Source: Xiphophorus maculatus
Taxonomy: Eukaryota > Chordata > Actinopteri > Cyprinodontiformes > Poeciliidae
DNA length: 64,000 nt
Assembly: GCF_002775205.1 (NCBI RefSeq)
Contig: NC_036456.1
Coordinates: 12,923,463 to 12,987,462 of the forward strand
Reading direction: 5' to 3'
Below are positions 28,840-39,555 of this stretch, piece by piece (position 1 is the first letter of the stretch; each line of letters opens with the position of its first letter). The notes below the pieces were generated by a model. That model was not told the origin of the DNA, searched no databases, and saw only the letters and a program-made list of their open reading frames with translations. The position numbers and the translations under genes are program-made.

Positions 28840-29520
28840 GAAATTGTCTAAATGAAACCAAATCTTACTGAATTAAACTTTGTTGACCTAAACTGACAGG
28901 GAATGACAAAATGTAACTCAAAATGAACTAAACTAAAATAAACTGAACTTGAAACGGAATTACTCGAGCTGAAAAAGAACTGGAAATGAACTACGGGGAA
29001 ATGAAATTCAGATTGAATTGAGATTAAATTGATTAAATCTTGATTAGCTAAACTGATGGAGGTGGTCCAGAAACATCTGAACTAAACAGAACTGATTTAC
29101 TTGAAGTGAACTGGAATTGAACTGAGTTAATCCTACCAGAGTTGAATTGAACCTAATTGAAGTGAAGTGGAGTTGGATTAAGCTGAAATGATCTGAACTG
29201 AATATAACAGAACTAAATCAAATGGAGTGAAACTGAACTCAGTGTAAATCAGGGGTCTCAAACTCCAGGCCTCGAGGGCCGCAGTCCTGCAGTTTTTAGA
29301 TGTGCCACAGGAACAAAACACTGGAATGAAATGACTTAATGACCTCCTCCTTGTGTAGATCAGTTCTCCAGAGCCTTAATGACCTAATTATTCTGTTCAG
29401 GTGTGGTGCAGCAGAGGCACATCTAAAAGTTGCAGGACTGCGGCCCTCGAGGACTGGAGTTTGAGACCCCTGGTGTAAATGAACTGAATTGATTTAAGAT
29501 GGATTGATTAGGCCTTCCCT
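28840..29520. repeat. Degenerate ACTGAA-type tandem or low-complexity tract
   Basis: Irregular copies of AACTGAA, TGAACTGAA and AATTGAA words fill 28,840-29,249 and resume after 29,480. They are interrupted by a hAT-like MITE. No open frame. Confidence 0.6.
29250..29472. mobile_element. hAT-like MITE, copy 2 (223 bp) with perfect target duplication
   Basis: Ends CAGGGGTCTCAAACTCCAGG and GGAGTTTGAGACCCCTG, flanked by a perfect 8-bp duplication GTGTAAAT at 29,242-29,249 and 29,473-29,480. It is almost identical to 15,295-15,517, so the family moved fairly recently. No ORF; it depends on a transposase elsewhere. Confidence 0.9.
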
Positions 29521-31600
29521 GCTTCCTGGTTATGTTTTTGGTGCTACAAACATCAAAATCTGCTCTCTGAGGGCTATTTTTGAGATTTACATAGAACTAC
29601 AGTTTTAATTATCCATTCAATTGTTTATTTGTGGCACAGGGTGTTGGTGTTCAGCATCCTTGCGTCACTTTCTGTATGGGGAATGCATGATTTCCATATG
29701 TATGCTTTGTTTTTAAACGGTGTTCTCCAGCTTCTTCCTAAACCTCATAAGTGCTTGCTAACATAGCCAGGCTGATATCACTCAGAAAAGTTGACTGTCA
29801 AAGTTTCAATTAGATTTTATTGTTAGATGCTTTAGGGGAAAAAACTTACAATTTTTATTTTTTTTTTATCTCTGCAATAAAAGTTGGCTTTATAAAACAG
29901 CAGTAGCTTAATTCACATTTTGCCTTTAAGTGCAGCCTGCATAGGTCACTGCACTCCAATTTCAAACCACTAAATTTAACTCAGCCTCTCTAAGAAGAGC
30001 CAAGTTCAGCAGCACCATTTGCTGCACACTTGTGACCATGAGACCAGAGCAAGAAAATAGTTACAAATATAGATTGAGATTCCTGGTGGGAGAGGAAATA
30101 CAATAAAATAAAGCTGTGGGGATGATGCAGGGTAATGTTGAGCTTGCAAAATCTCCAACTGCATCCCGCATCAATAATGTATCATCTTAATAAGGTGCGC
30201 AACAGAATGACACCTTTCAGCTTGAGATCCGCAGAGAAATTGTGAAAGCAGAGCAGAAATAACGGGCGCCATTTGTAATTTAGACTCATAGCGTAAACAA
30301 TATGTATCAAATACTTTGCTGAATTTGTAAACGCACAGAGTGTAGCGTCTATCACACGGTAAGAGTCCAGGAAGGGAAAACATGAATGGTCCATGTGCGA
30401 TACACATCAAACTGTTGAGGTTTCTTTAACGGGCATCTGCGAGACAGAGGCACCAAGCTACTGCCACTTAGCCAGAAGCTAACCGGAAGAGAGGCAGCTC
30501 TTCAAAATAAAAGTCTTTTAGCGGGCAGGGAGGAGAAGGGGGGATTAAGCACAGAGATACAGCGACGATTAACCTTTGTATTAAAAGTAGGAACACACAT
30601 TTAATGTGTATAGCAATTCTTCGTGACAATACTGTTATGATGATTAAAAAGCTGGTTTTCTGATGTCATTGTGCATCTCTAAAGCTCAAATTTGACCTAA
30701 ATTTGGTCCGTATTTCCTAGTAAATTAACGTGTAGACAGTGTGGCCGTACAGCAGCAAGAAAAAAACCAAAACATTTATCCAAAAGATAAATTAGTTTCT
30801 TTAAAGAGGTGAATGTATAAGTCAGACTTGACCAGATCTAAAGTTGTGGAGAAAGCGTATTGAAAAGTCTTGGTGGAAGTAATTAGGCATAAGGTGATTT
30901 GTACTGTGTCAAATGTTTTCTCTATAATTTAATTCAGGAGTCTGCAACGTTTACAATCCAGACTCATTTTTGACCCAAGGCCAGCCGCATAAAGCTAGCT
31001 TTGATTTGAAAATGTTACATGGTCTTTTGATTAAAAAAAAGACAACTTATGATTTTTAATAAATTTCAACTCTAGGAAATTTGTTGTTGATTCTGTAGAG
31101 CCACCATTTTATTCCTGTGATTTGCAGAATTCGTGCAAAAAGCGGATGGGTATAACTTTCTTCTTTGAGAAATAGTCTGCGGAAAATGACACAACAAAGT
31201 TTCCAAGCAATTGACAGGAAAAATAGATCTGCAAATATCAAGGGTATTTTTTTTGTTGTTGTAAAAATTCAGTACGTTTATTCCACAAAACTTAGTAATA
31301 TAAAACCATTAGTTATCATTTTTAGTTATATTGAAAGCCACTGTAAGTCCAAAAAGTCACTGGAGTTACATACGTTTTAATTCTTGAGGACCTTAGAGAT
31401 TTTTATATTCAATAAGGGACAACAAATGATTGTACTTGATATGTAGAGCTATGACGCAAACTAGAAGAAATATTCCACATATCTTATTTTAATCTCAATA
31501 AAGGCTGTATAGCCCAGTTAAAGAAAAGCAGTGTATTGTGAGTTTTGTGAGTGTTTTGTTGTGGTAGAGCCAACAGGAAGTGGTTGCTGTAGATGTTTCT
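29520..31600. other. Intergenic DNA between ybx2 and eif5a
   Basis: AT-rich, no recognised gene. A stretch at 30,943-30,970 (CAGGAGTCTGCAACGTTTA) resembles the left end of another hAT-like fish repeat, but no right end was found. Confidence 0.35.
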
Positions 31601-31849
31601 ATGCTTATAATGTCCAAGCGGTGCTGGAGAGCTGGATGACAGCGGCAGACAGAGGGGGAGAGAGGCTGCACATCGCACAAACCACCGGGCTTTGGATCCG
31701 TTTCGGCCGGGCGGCTGCTTGGAGTGGTCGCCTTCCTCTGCTGGAGGCAAACAGCAGTCTGGATAACACTGAAGGGGAAGGAATGAGTCAGAGAAATAAT
31801 AAAAACATCAGCTAAAGGCTAACTAATACAATAAAAAAAATTTTAAAAA

Positions 31850-31939
31850 GGTGAGAGCGACATCGTCTCGGAGGAGCAGAGCCGGGAGCAGAGGCCGGGC
31901 CGGACAGTGACCACAGCGGAGGAGCAGAGCCATCATCTG
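31850..31939 (+). other. Probable non-coding first exon of eif5a
   Basis: A GC-rich stretch inside a GC-rich block (31,680-32,170) ends in a strong donor, CTGCGGA|GTAAGT, at 31,939/31,940. The first coding exon of eif5a needs an upstream 5' UTR exon, since its start codon lies only a few bases behind an acceptor. The 5' limit given is approximate. Confidence 0.4.
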
Positions 31940-33925
31940 CGGAGTAAGTTCCCCTCGTCCAATAAGAGGGGCGTGTTTGCGCCTGGGCAGGAGGTTTCCT
32001 CCGCACAATACAGGCTGCAGCGCTCTCAGTGCGTCTCTCCTTTATGTGATTTGTTATTGGATTTAAAGATAAATAAATAGCCAACATTTTTGGTCCATCC
32101 GGCGGGGAGCAGTTGGACCTGCGTGCGCAAGGCGCTGCCTGCCGGAGCCACTGTTACATTAGTGTTCAGCTGTTTGCTGGTTCCTGTCAGTGTTACTGGG
32201 AGGAGAGGGGGCAATAACATAGCTGCCACTTTAGCTCCTAAAGGCTGGCTGTGGCGACCAGGAGGGCCTGAGCCTGGGTGCAGGCAGGCGGCATGCCGGT
32301 CCGCTGAGGGCCGCAGTCAGATGAGCTCACAGAGAGAGAGAGAGAGATGAAACATATCGAGAGCAGAAATATTGAGAAATACACCACGGCTGGTCCAGTA
32401 CATTGTAAATGGTTTAACAGGATCACTATAATTACACAACTTAAAAATAAAAAACATAAATATCCAACACCCTACCAGTGTTTTACACCATTTACAGAGA
32501 GGACTCGAACAGCCAGTGAGGCCAAAGAAAAGAGAAACTAATGTCAAAAGAAGTATCCAGAAGTGATTCCGATTCTCATCCACACGACGCTGTGATCCAG
32601 AACACTATCAACAGTCATTGTAAACACAGAGTCCAGATAACACATTGTACATTCAGCTGGAAAAAAAAGCCCCATGAATGTATTACTTCTGTCTCAGGTT
32701 TTATTGCAAAAGTTTTAGCCTTGAAACAATTCAGTAGTTATTTCTGAAGGACTTAACCTGCATTACCTCCTCCACACCTTTATAACACGTGTTACTAAGC
32801 ATTAAATAAGTGCCACCAAGTGTATTAAAGGCACATCAAAACTGAAGTATTTAAATAATTGTTGAACATTTATTGCGGCCCATTAGCGGTAACAACAACT
32901 AACTGATGTAACTCGACTGATAAGGAAGTGAGTAAAATCACCCAGTTACTGTTTCAGTGTTTCAACTTGACATGCAAGCAATGGAAAACAAGAGAAAATG
33001 ATTGTTTGAAGGGACCAGCAGCTCGCTGCTTTCAGTCTGGAATGAAAACAGTTTGTTGTGTCACATTTTCATTCCTGTTTATTCGACGTCGTGATGAAAA
33101 TTCACCCTGGCGGGATGAGGTGATTGAAATCACGAGGCTCTTATTTATCACCTGGTTTAAAAGGCAGAGAACGGCTCAGTCTACTACGAGACCCATGGAA
33201 AATTAACCGGTGGGTTTTAGAGGATTTTCATTAAACCCCCAAGTGTGTTTCTAACTGGAAATGAGACCATCGTCTTGTAAAATATAACAACACGACACAG
33301 AGTGCTTACTGAGCCCATTTCCACAAGGCTCCTCTGTGTGTTTTGCGGAGGGATTGACAGGCACTCAGCAGGAAGCTCTCTGCAAGTCCTCATGCAGTAG
33401 GAACTGAGACCGTCGTGCTGCTTTAGCCTGGACTTGCAGACGCGTCGAAAATTGTGGCAACGGTTTGATCAACTGTTTCTTTAAACAGCCAAAATTGAGA
33501 GACATAAACCCAGAGAGGTTTTATGTGCTGACAAAAATCGTGTTTAATTTAAAAGTGTGTTCAGGTGAAAGTACTGATCTTCGCTATGCTGCAATAAACC
33601 ATGAGTAATTCCCCTGTTTTGTATAAAAGTGACTAAATGAGCAGTTAAAAGGTGTGAAACAGATCCTTCAGTGTCACGTTTGCGTGTGAACCTTCAACAT
33701 GCTACTGCGAGGTAACTTAGTAGAGATTTAAGTTTGCAGTGAATAAGGGCGGGTTTTTGTCCTTTCAGCTTTAATATGAAAGGATTTAATTTTAAAACCA
33801 GCGTTTTATTTTGCAGTAACTTAAAGATAATATGGCTGATAGCAAAAGAAAAGAGAGAGAGAGAGGGAAAAAAACAGTCTAAACAGTGACATTCATCAAA
33901 AACAGCTTGATTTTGATCAGTGTGT
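31940..33925 (+). other. Probable 5' UTR intron of eif5a
   Basis: Between the inferred donor at 31,940 and the first coding exon no coding sequence was recognised. It contains a short AG repeat at 32,331-32,348 and ordinary AT-rich DNA. Confidence 0.35.
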
Positions 33926-33931
33926 GTGTCC

Positions 33932-33933
<2 letters not shown>

Positions 33934-33967
<34 letters not shown>
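33934..33967 (+). repeat. (TG)n tract directly before the eif5a start exon
   Basis: TG repeats fill the place of the polypyrimidine tract immediately before the acceptor of the first coding exon (GCCTGTGCAG, at about 33,967-33,976). The start codon is at 33,982. Confidence 0.85.
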
Positions 33968-33968
<1 letters not shown>

Positions 33969-33981
33969 CTGTGCAGCAGCC

Positions 33982-36864
33982 ATGGCAGATGCAGAGCTGG
34001 ACTTCCAGACCGGTGATGCCGGGGCGTCTGCCACCTTCCCCATGCAGTGCTCCGCGCTCCGCAAAAACGGCTTCGTGGTGCTCAAAGGTCGACCCTGCAA
34101 GATCGTTGAGATGTCCACCTCCAAAACTGGCAAGCACGGCCACGCCAAGGTAACAAACAAACAAACAAACACAAATGCAGGATCAGATAAATTGGCAACT
34201 GTATACAGGTGGGGGTTTAGTCTAGATTTAAAGGCATTCAGTGTTTCGGCTGTTTTGCAGTTTTTTGATAAATCGTTTTGACATGTTTTTCATGCATTTG
34301 TATTGTACAGTACAATTGAAAGAATGAACAAATCTGCCAGATGAAGAAGAAATAGCTACACAAATATGCAGACACTTAAACTAGTACGTAAATGAATCAG
34401 CTTTTGATTTCATTTCTGCATTCAGTCTTCAGTAAGAGTGAATCTGATTAACTGTAGATACTTTAGATATTCGTTCATTTCGCTTGGCCAAAGCGGAACG
34501 ACTTCAAAGGATCAAAAGGAACTTATTGCACCAAAGTACGAGCCAGGAAGAAGAGTAGAAAAAAGGCCCACTGCAGGACACAAATCAACTGGGGCACGCT
34601 CACAACGCTCTCTGATCATTTGTATAAAACTTGTGTACATGAGTGAACATGACAGAAACATGTCTGAGAGGTTGACAAGAAGCTAAAAGCAACACTGAAG
34701 GAGCTGCAGGATTTTTGTTACGAGTTTTGCAGGTGACATCAACCTGCTCTATTCTCCATATGTGTGGAGTAAGGAGTTCAAAGATAAAGAATCTCTTCTC
34801 CTATAGTTCAGTTAGAATCTCCTGAAAGCTCGTGGGAGAACCTATTATAGACGTAAAACAAACCTGGACAGGATATTAATGAGATATTTCTCAACAAAGG
34901 TGGAAAAAGTGTCGATGCGTCCTGATCTGATCACAACAGCATTTCGTTTTATCAATACGAAATGTTTCAGATCCACTTTGGAGCAAACGGTAACGCATCG
35001 TGGACATGTCAGGTCGTGATCCGTCTCCATATCCTCTCTCATTAATATTGATGAACATTCAGTCCCTATAAAACCTGAGTGTTTCAGGTCAGAGGTGTTT
35101 TAAAGGGGCGGCGTTATGTATTGTCCAGGCACACAGAGCCTTTTTATAGCACAATCAACTAACTGTGCTATATCCAGTTATAAAAAATTCTGCATGTATC
35201 AAACATGACTTAAAAGAAACGTAACTTTGCAATTTGACACTTTAAAATTGGGCCTCTGCCTCTTTAAGAAGCTCCTACTCTCTCTGACACGCCGCCATTA
35301 GCAAGACATCACAGCAATGCTTCTCATTATGCTATTAATCAGGTTATTAATCAGGTCTTTAGCTCGGCAGACTCACAGTTCCACCAGGCGTTTGCTAATT
35401 GCTGCTGCCACTAGTCTGGAGGAGCCGAGTGAGGCAGTCGCAGCAGAGCAGAGCAGAGAGGAGCTTTGTGGAAACAGGCGGCGCTTTGTGAGAGCAAGTG
35501 TTTAGTCACCCCCAAATGGTTGCCATGGGAGATTTAAGGATATCTCAAACATTCGCGAACGAATCAAAGCAACACTCCCAGCACGTTTGTTATGAGGGAA
35601 ATGCTGTTGTTTATCATTCCAACATTTTTTTGAGCTTTAACATATGAGGCAAAAAAAAAAAAAAAAAGTTGATTTTGACATAATTTTACATAAATCCTGA
35701 TTAAATCGTAGAAGTCAGCTCACCCTCTCAGTGTAAACACTTGTGTGTTTTGCAGAGATCTGTATAAATATTTCCGTGCGTCTCCTGTACCTGTGCAGGT
35801 TCACCTGGTTGGCATCGACATTTTCTCCGGTAAGAAGTATGAAGACATTTGTCCTTCCACCCACAACATGGACGTCCCCAACATCAAAAGAATGGATTAC
35901 CAGGTGAGTCCATCCCTGCTGGCCTCTGAGAACTTCTCTTTCTTTTAAGACTTAAACATTATAACAGCACAAATGAGAATTTCTTTGCTGCACAAGCCAA
36001 CACAAAGGCGACACAGTTGATTGACGGCATATTTTGCTGGATTTTGTAAATGTGGACTGGCTGGTCGAACGTTTGAGAAAAATTTCTAAATACGTATAAA
36101 ATAAAGAAAATGAATGTTTAATACCAACATTTTTGACCTAAAGAAGGGAGGTAATATCAATATCAGGTAATATCAAAAGTAAATAATTATATGCCCCATT
36201 TTTATGCTGTTGTATCTTTGTACTCTAGTAGATGCAGTGGAAATTTCTAGAACTAAACATTGGAACATAAAGGTTAGTGGCTGCAGGACAGACTGGGCTA
36301 AAACACGATGCTGGATGGGGAATCCACACAGCTTGCCAAACTGTAAGCAGCAGGTGTTGAGTTTCCTGCTAAAGTGAAACCACGCAGTCCCAGCGCTGGA
36401 GATGTATGTGACTCAGGTCATGTACACATTTTTAGATGCGTCGTCACCTTTTGACCCTTTTACATGTGCTAGTGGAGGCGTTCTCTCGTGGCAGGACTGA
36501 CCCAGCGGTGTGTGTTAACGTGATGCACTGCAGAGCAAAAAAAAAAAAAAGATTACAAGTTCATGTTCCTCTTTCACAGCTGATTGGGATCCAGGACGGC
36601 TACCTCTCCCTGCTCCAGGACAGCGGGGAGGTGAGAGAGGACCTGAAGCTTCCCGAGGGAGACCTGGGAAAGGAAATCGAGAGCAGGCACGAAGCCGGAG
36701 AGGAGATCCTGGTCGGTAGCATCACCTCGGCGCACGCTCGTTTCCTGCTGCAGCTTTTCCTCCAAAGAAACGTTCCCAGTCCCCTTCTCTCTCTTTTCCA
36801 GATCACTGTTCTAAATGCAATGGACGAGGAAGCTGCAGTCGGTATAAAAGCCTTGGGTAAATAA
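33982..36864 (+). CDS. eif5a: Eukaryotic translation initiation factor 5A
   Basis: Coding exons: 33982-34149, 35799-35903, 36580-36711, 36802-36864; 155 codons (human 154), all phase 0. The product is the ribosome-binding elongation and termination factor that relieves stalls at difficult peptide bonds. It is the only known protein carrying hypusine. The hypusination loop [12 protein letters not shown] is intact, with the modified lysine at residue 51. [20 protein letters not shown] and [13 protein letters not shown] form the N-domain end, and the C-terminal OB fold holds [12 protein letters not shown]. The protein ends VGIKALGK. The stop lies 10 nt before a probable 3' UTR donor at 36,875, too close to trigger nonsense-mediated decay. 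It is divergent from ybx2 and convergent with gps2. Confidence 0.96.
35104..35700. mobile_element. TTAA-flanked palindromic MITE, copy 3
   Basis: Located in eif5a intron 1 between TTAA at 35,100-35,103 and TTAA at 35,701-35,704. The left end AGGGGCGGCGTTATG is clear and the right end is decayed. It shares GGGCCTCTGCCTCTTTAAG and the following CTCCTACTCT segment with copies 2 and 4. Confidence 0.6.
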
Positions 36865-37054
36865 GCCACAGCAGGTAAACACAGAGCTTGCAGCCGCTCT
36901 CTCTGCCTGCAACTGACCCTGAGAAAGTTTGGTCTGTAAAATGTTTCATGTGTTTATCACCAGACGCCAGCATGTTGTAGTTCAGGTAAAAATGTTGATC
37001 TAAAACCTGCAGCTTTAAACCGCTGATGTTTGCATTTATGCATATTTAATAAGA

Positions 37055-37500
37055 GGGGGGTAGAGTACCCAAAAATTGTAGTCAAAGAGTAGCACTACTT
37101 CAACATGTTTTTACTTAAGTAAAAGTAAAAAGTAGCCAACCAAGAAATGATTCAAGTTAGAGTGAAAAAGTGTTTGGTTGAAAAGGTTAACGGTTAAGTT
37201 ACGTGGACATTCTTTTGCTTTTGAAAATAATTCATGTACATAATTACAAAATAAGAAAATCAGGCAAAAAAAACATTTTTCCAAATCAGTTTCTTTTGAT
37301 ATGAAACATATTGAACTGCAGGCAGGCGTGTGTGTGTGTGTGTGTGTGTGTGGTGAATATTTGGTTAAAACAAGCTTCTTCTTCATTCAGTGAAGTTACT
37401 CACACTGGGCAGAGGATCCAGAAAGTAAAAGTAGTAGAAATTACTTGGAGTAAGAAAAGCATTTAGCAACAAAGCTACTCAGAGTAACTGATCAAAACAT
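37055..37500. repeat. Dispersed AAGTAAAAGT-rich repeat with a TG microsatellite
   Basis: Related by its AAGTAAAAGTAAAAAGTAGCC words to 9,110-9,520. A (TG)n run lies at 37,328-37,352. It lies within the proposed eif5a 3' UTR intron. Confidence 0.5.
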
Positions 37501-37523
37501 TCCTCTGCTTAAATCCGTTTCAG

Positions 37524-37680
37524 ATACAAACGAGACGCACTGGACCTGGAGGAAAAGGAGAGGCTAATGCATCGTCCACGCTAGTCTCCCTCCCTTCTCT
37601 GTCTCTTTCTTTTCTCCATTCTTGCTTTCCGCCTCTTTGGGTTCAACTAGACGACTTGAATAAATATCTGGAAGCAACTA
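37524..37680 (+). other. Probable last, non-coding exon of eif5a
   Basis: A good acceptor, AAATCCGTTTCAG|ATAC, lies at 37,523/37,524. AATAAA at 37,659-37,664 follows, then an A-run at 37,680. With the donor after the stop (GCAG|GTAAAC at 36,874/36,875) this makes a spliced 3' UTR. A second AATAAA lies at 38,101-38,106. Confidence 0.45.
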
Positions 37681-38109
37681 AAAAAAAAAACTATTATTGA
37701 TGTACATGCACACAGAGTCCAGGCGGGAGTCCCAGAGTGGATCCACAAATGTGGTGTAGCAACGCCACCTTCAGGGACGAGCTGTAATCACGCTTCTGTT
37801 TGACAAACTTCTGCTGAATCAAGGGCTTCATCTCCAGATCTACAGCGAGAGGAAACGATTTCAGAGAGATGCCGAGCGTATTCTGCCGGTGTTCAAAGTT
37901 ATTTATTGAGGAGATGTTGTGCAGAAACCTTCACGGCTCTCCGTAGAAACGATTCAAATGTTATTTATTGTGCTCCCAGGTTCTGATCCAGGATCTGTGG
38001 ACGATCTTTGGCAAGTTTGGTTCCGTCTCTTGTGTTCGTACAGCCGAACCGTGCAGAATCTCCGCAAGACCAACACACAAAAAAAAACAAAGCTAAACGT
38101 AATAAAGAT

Positions 38110-39555
38110 GATGCAAACTGATGGGTGTGACTTATTGTTTATTTAGCAAGTTTTTAAATGAATGCTTTAAGCCAGTTAATGCTGCAGAGGATGACAAAAC
38201 AAACAGCGACGCTCCAAAGTACGAACACAAAGTTTACGAGCCTGAGTGGGGATCACCAGAGTGAATCTATCCACATGCGAGTAAAGAAAACAGGTCGGCG
38301 TAATAGAAAATAACAGTTTGATGCACGTTTAAGACCATGAAATGGTTTCAGAGCAGTTTCAAAATAAGCTTCCTTTCAACTGAGCCACATCTGGAGGTCC
38401 GTCTCACAGCTGGAAAAAGCAAAACCACTTCGAAGAGGATAATTGAGGATTTACTGTGAAACGAGGTTCTGCTCATTTCACATAGAAATGCAGGTGGGAG
38501 GCGGCGCACCACCAATGATCTTCCTGGAACATCTGAAGCGTTACTGGTTGGAGTCACTTATATAAATGAGTTAAAAAAAACAAAACATCTGCAACACGTC
38601 CACGTAAACATTATATTGGGATTTTTTCGCTTCCTTCATAATATTTACTCTGATTGAAAATGCTTTTCGTGGTTTGTGTTTCACAAAGGAAGATGGTCGG
38701 TGGCGCGCCGCCTCCCACCTTCAGTTCTAATGAACTTATATTTACTTTTTTGTAATAATTCTATCCAAAATTGGCAATGACTAAAAGTTTAACAGAAAAC
38801 TCTTCACATAGTCCTCTGACGTTTTTCAGATTGAAGATGTTGAAGGCAGTAAAAGTCAAAGCTGGTCTTACTCTGTCTAGCCGTTAGCTTTAGCACCTGA
38901 GTCCAAATAACCTGGATTTACACAAAAGATTGATAACTACAGACGTCATAAGAATTGTATGTTGCAGGTAATATTCATTTCTTATAACCTTTTAGCAGAA
39001 TTTCACCTTTAAACTTCCAGTTTCATCAGAACCAATTCACAAATTCCTTGTCTTTTTGTTGCCGTTTTATGTTGGTTTCTGTATGAAATTATCAAATTTT
39101 AAGTTGGAAAAATTTAAACATTCCACAAGGTTGGAGGTTCAACATATAAAGTTGTTCAAATCGTCAATTTGGCATTTAATAGAGTACATTTAAAAGTATG
39201 CCCATCCTTTGTGGACTTAAACGTTAAGTTCTAACAAACTTTTTAGGTTTGAATCGAATTCTCTTGTGCGCCCCCTGCTGGCCACAAGGCTCTCAGCAGC
39301 AGAACTTTTAATGAATATCTACAAATGTCACTCATTAAAGGATAAATGAAAGAAAGGGAAAAACAACGGAAACATGTGAAACCTAGCTTTTCTTGTTAGC
39401 TTATTAAAAGTCAAAATAATTACATTGTGAAAATTATAGTCATTATGGCACAAATCAATCTATGTTTCTATTTTAAATCCAGAGTGATCCGCCATGGGTT
39501 CCTCCTCAGAGTGGTGAAGCTGCAGTAAAAGAAGAAAGATGAAGGTGGCCGTGTT
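38110..39555. other. Between eif5a and gps2 (includes gps2 3' UTR)
   Basis: No coding frame was recognised. The segment next to 39,555 must contain the gps2 3' UTR (minus strand), but no single polyadenylation signal stands out. Confidence 0.35.

Noticed and set aside
33694-34172. Minus-strand ORFs of 156 and 97 codons
   Set aside because: Antisense shadow of the GC-rich eif5a first coding exon, with the HTHTHT run coming from the TG repeat.
36600-36869. Minus-strand 89-codon ORF
   Set aside because: Antisense of eif5a exons 3 and 4.
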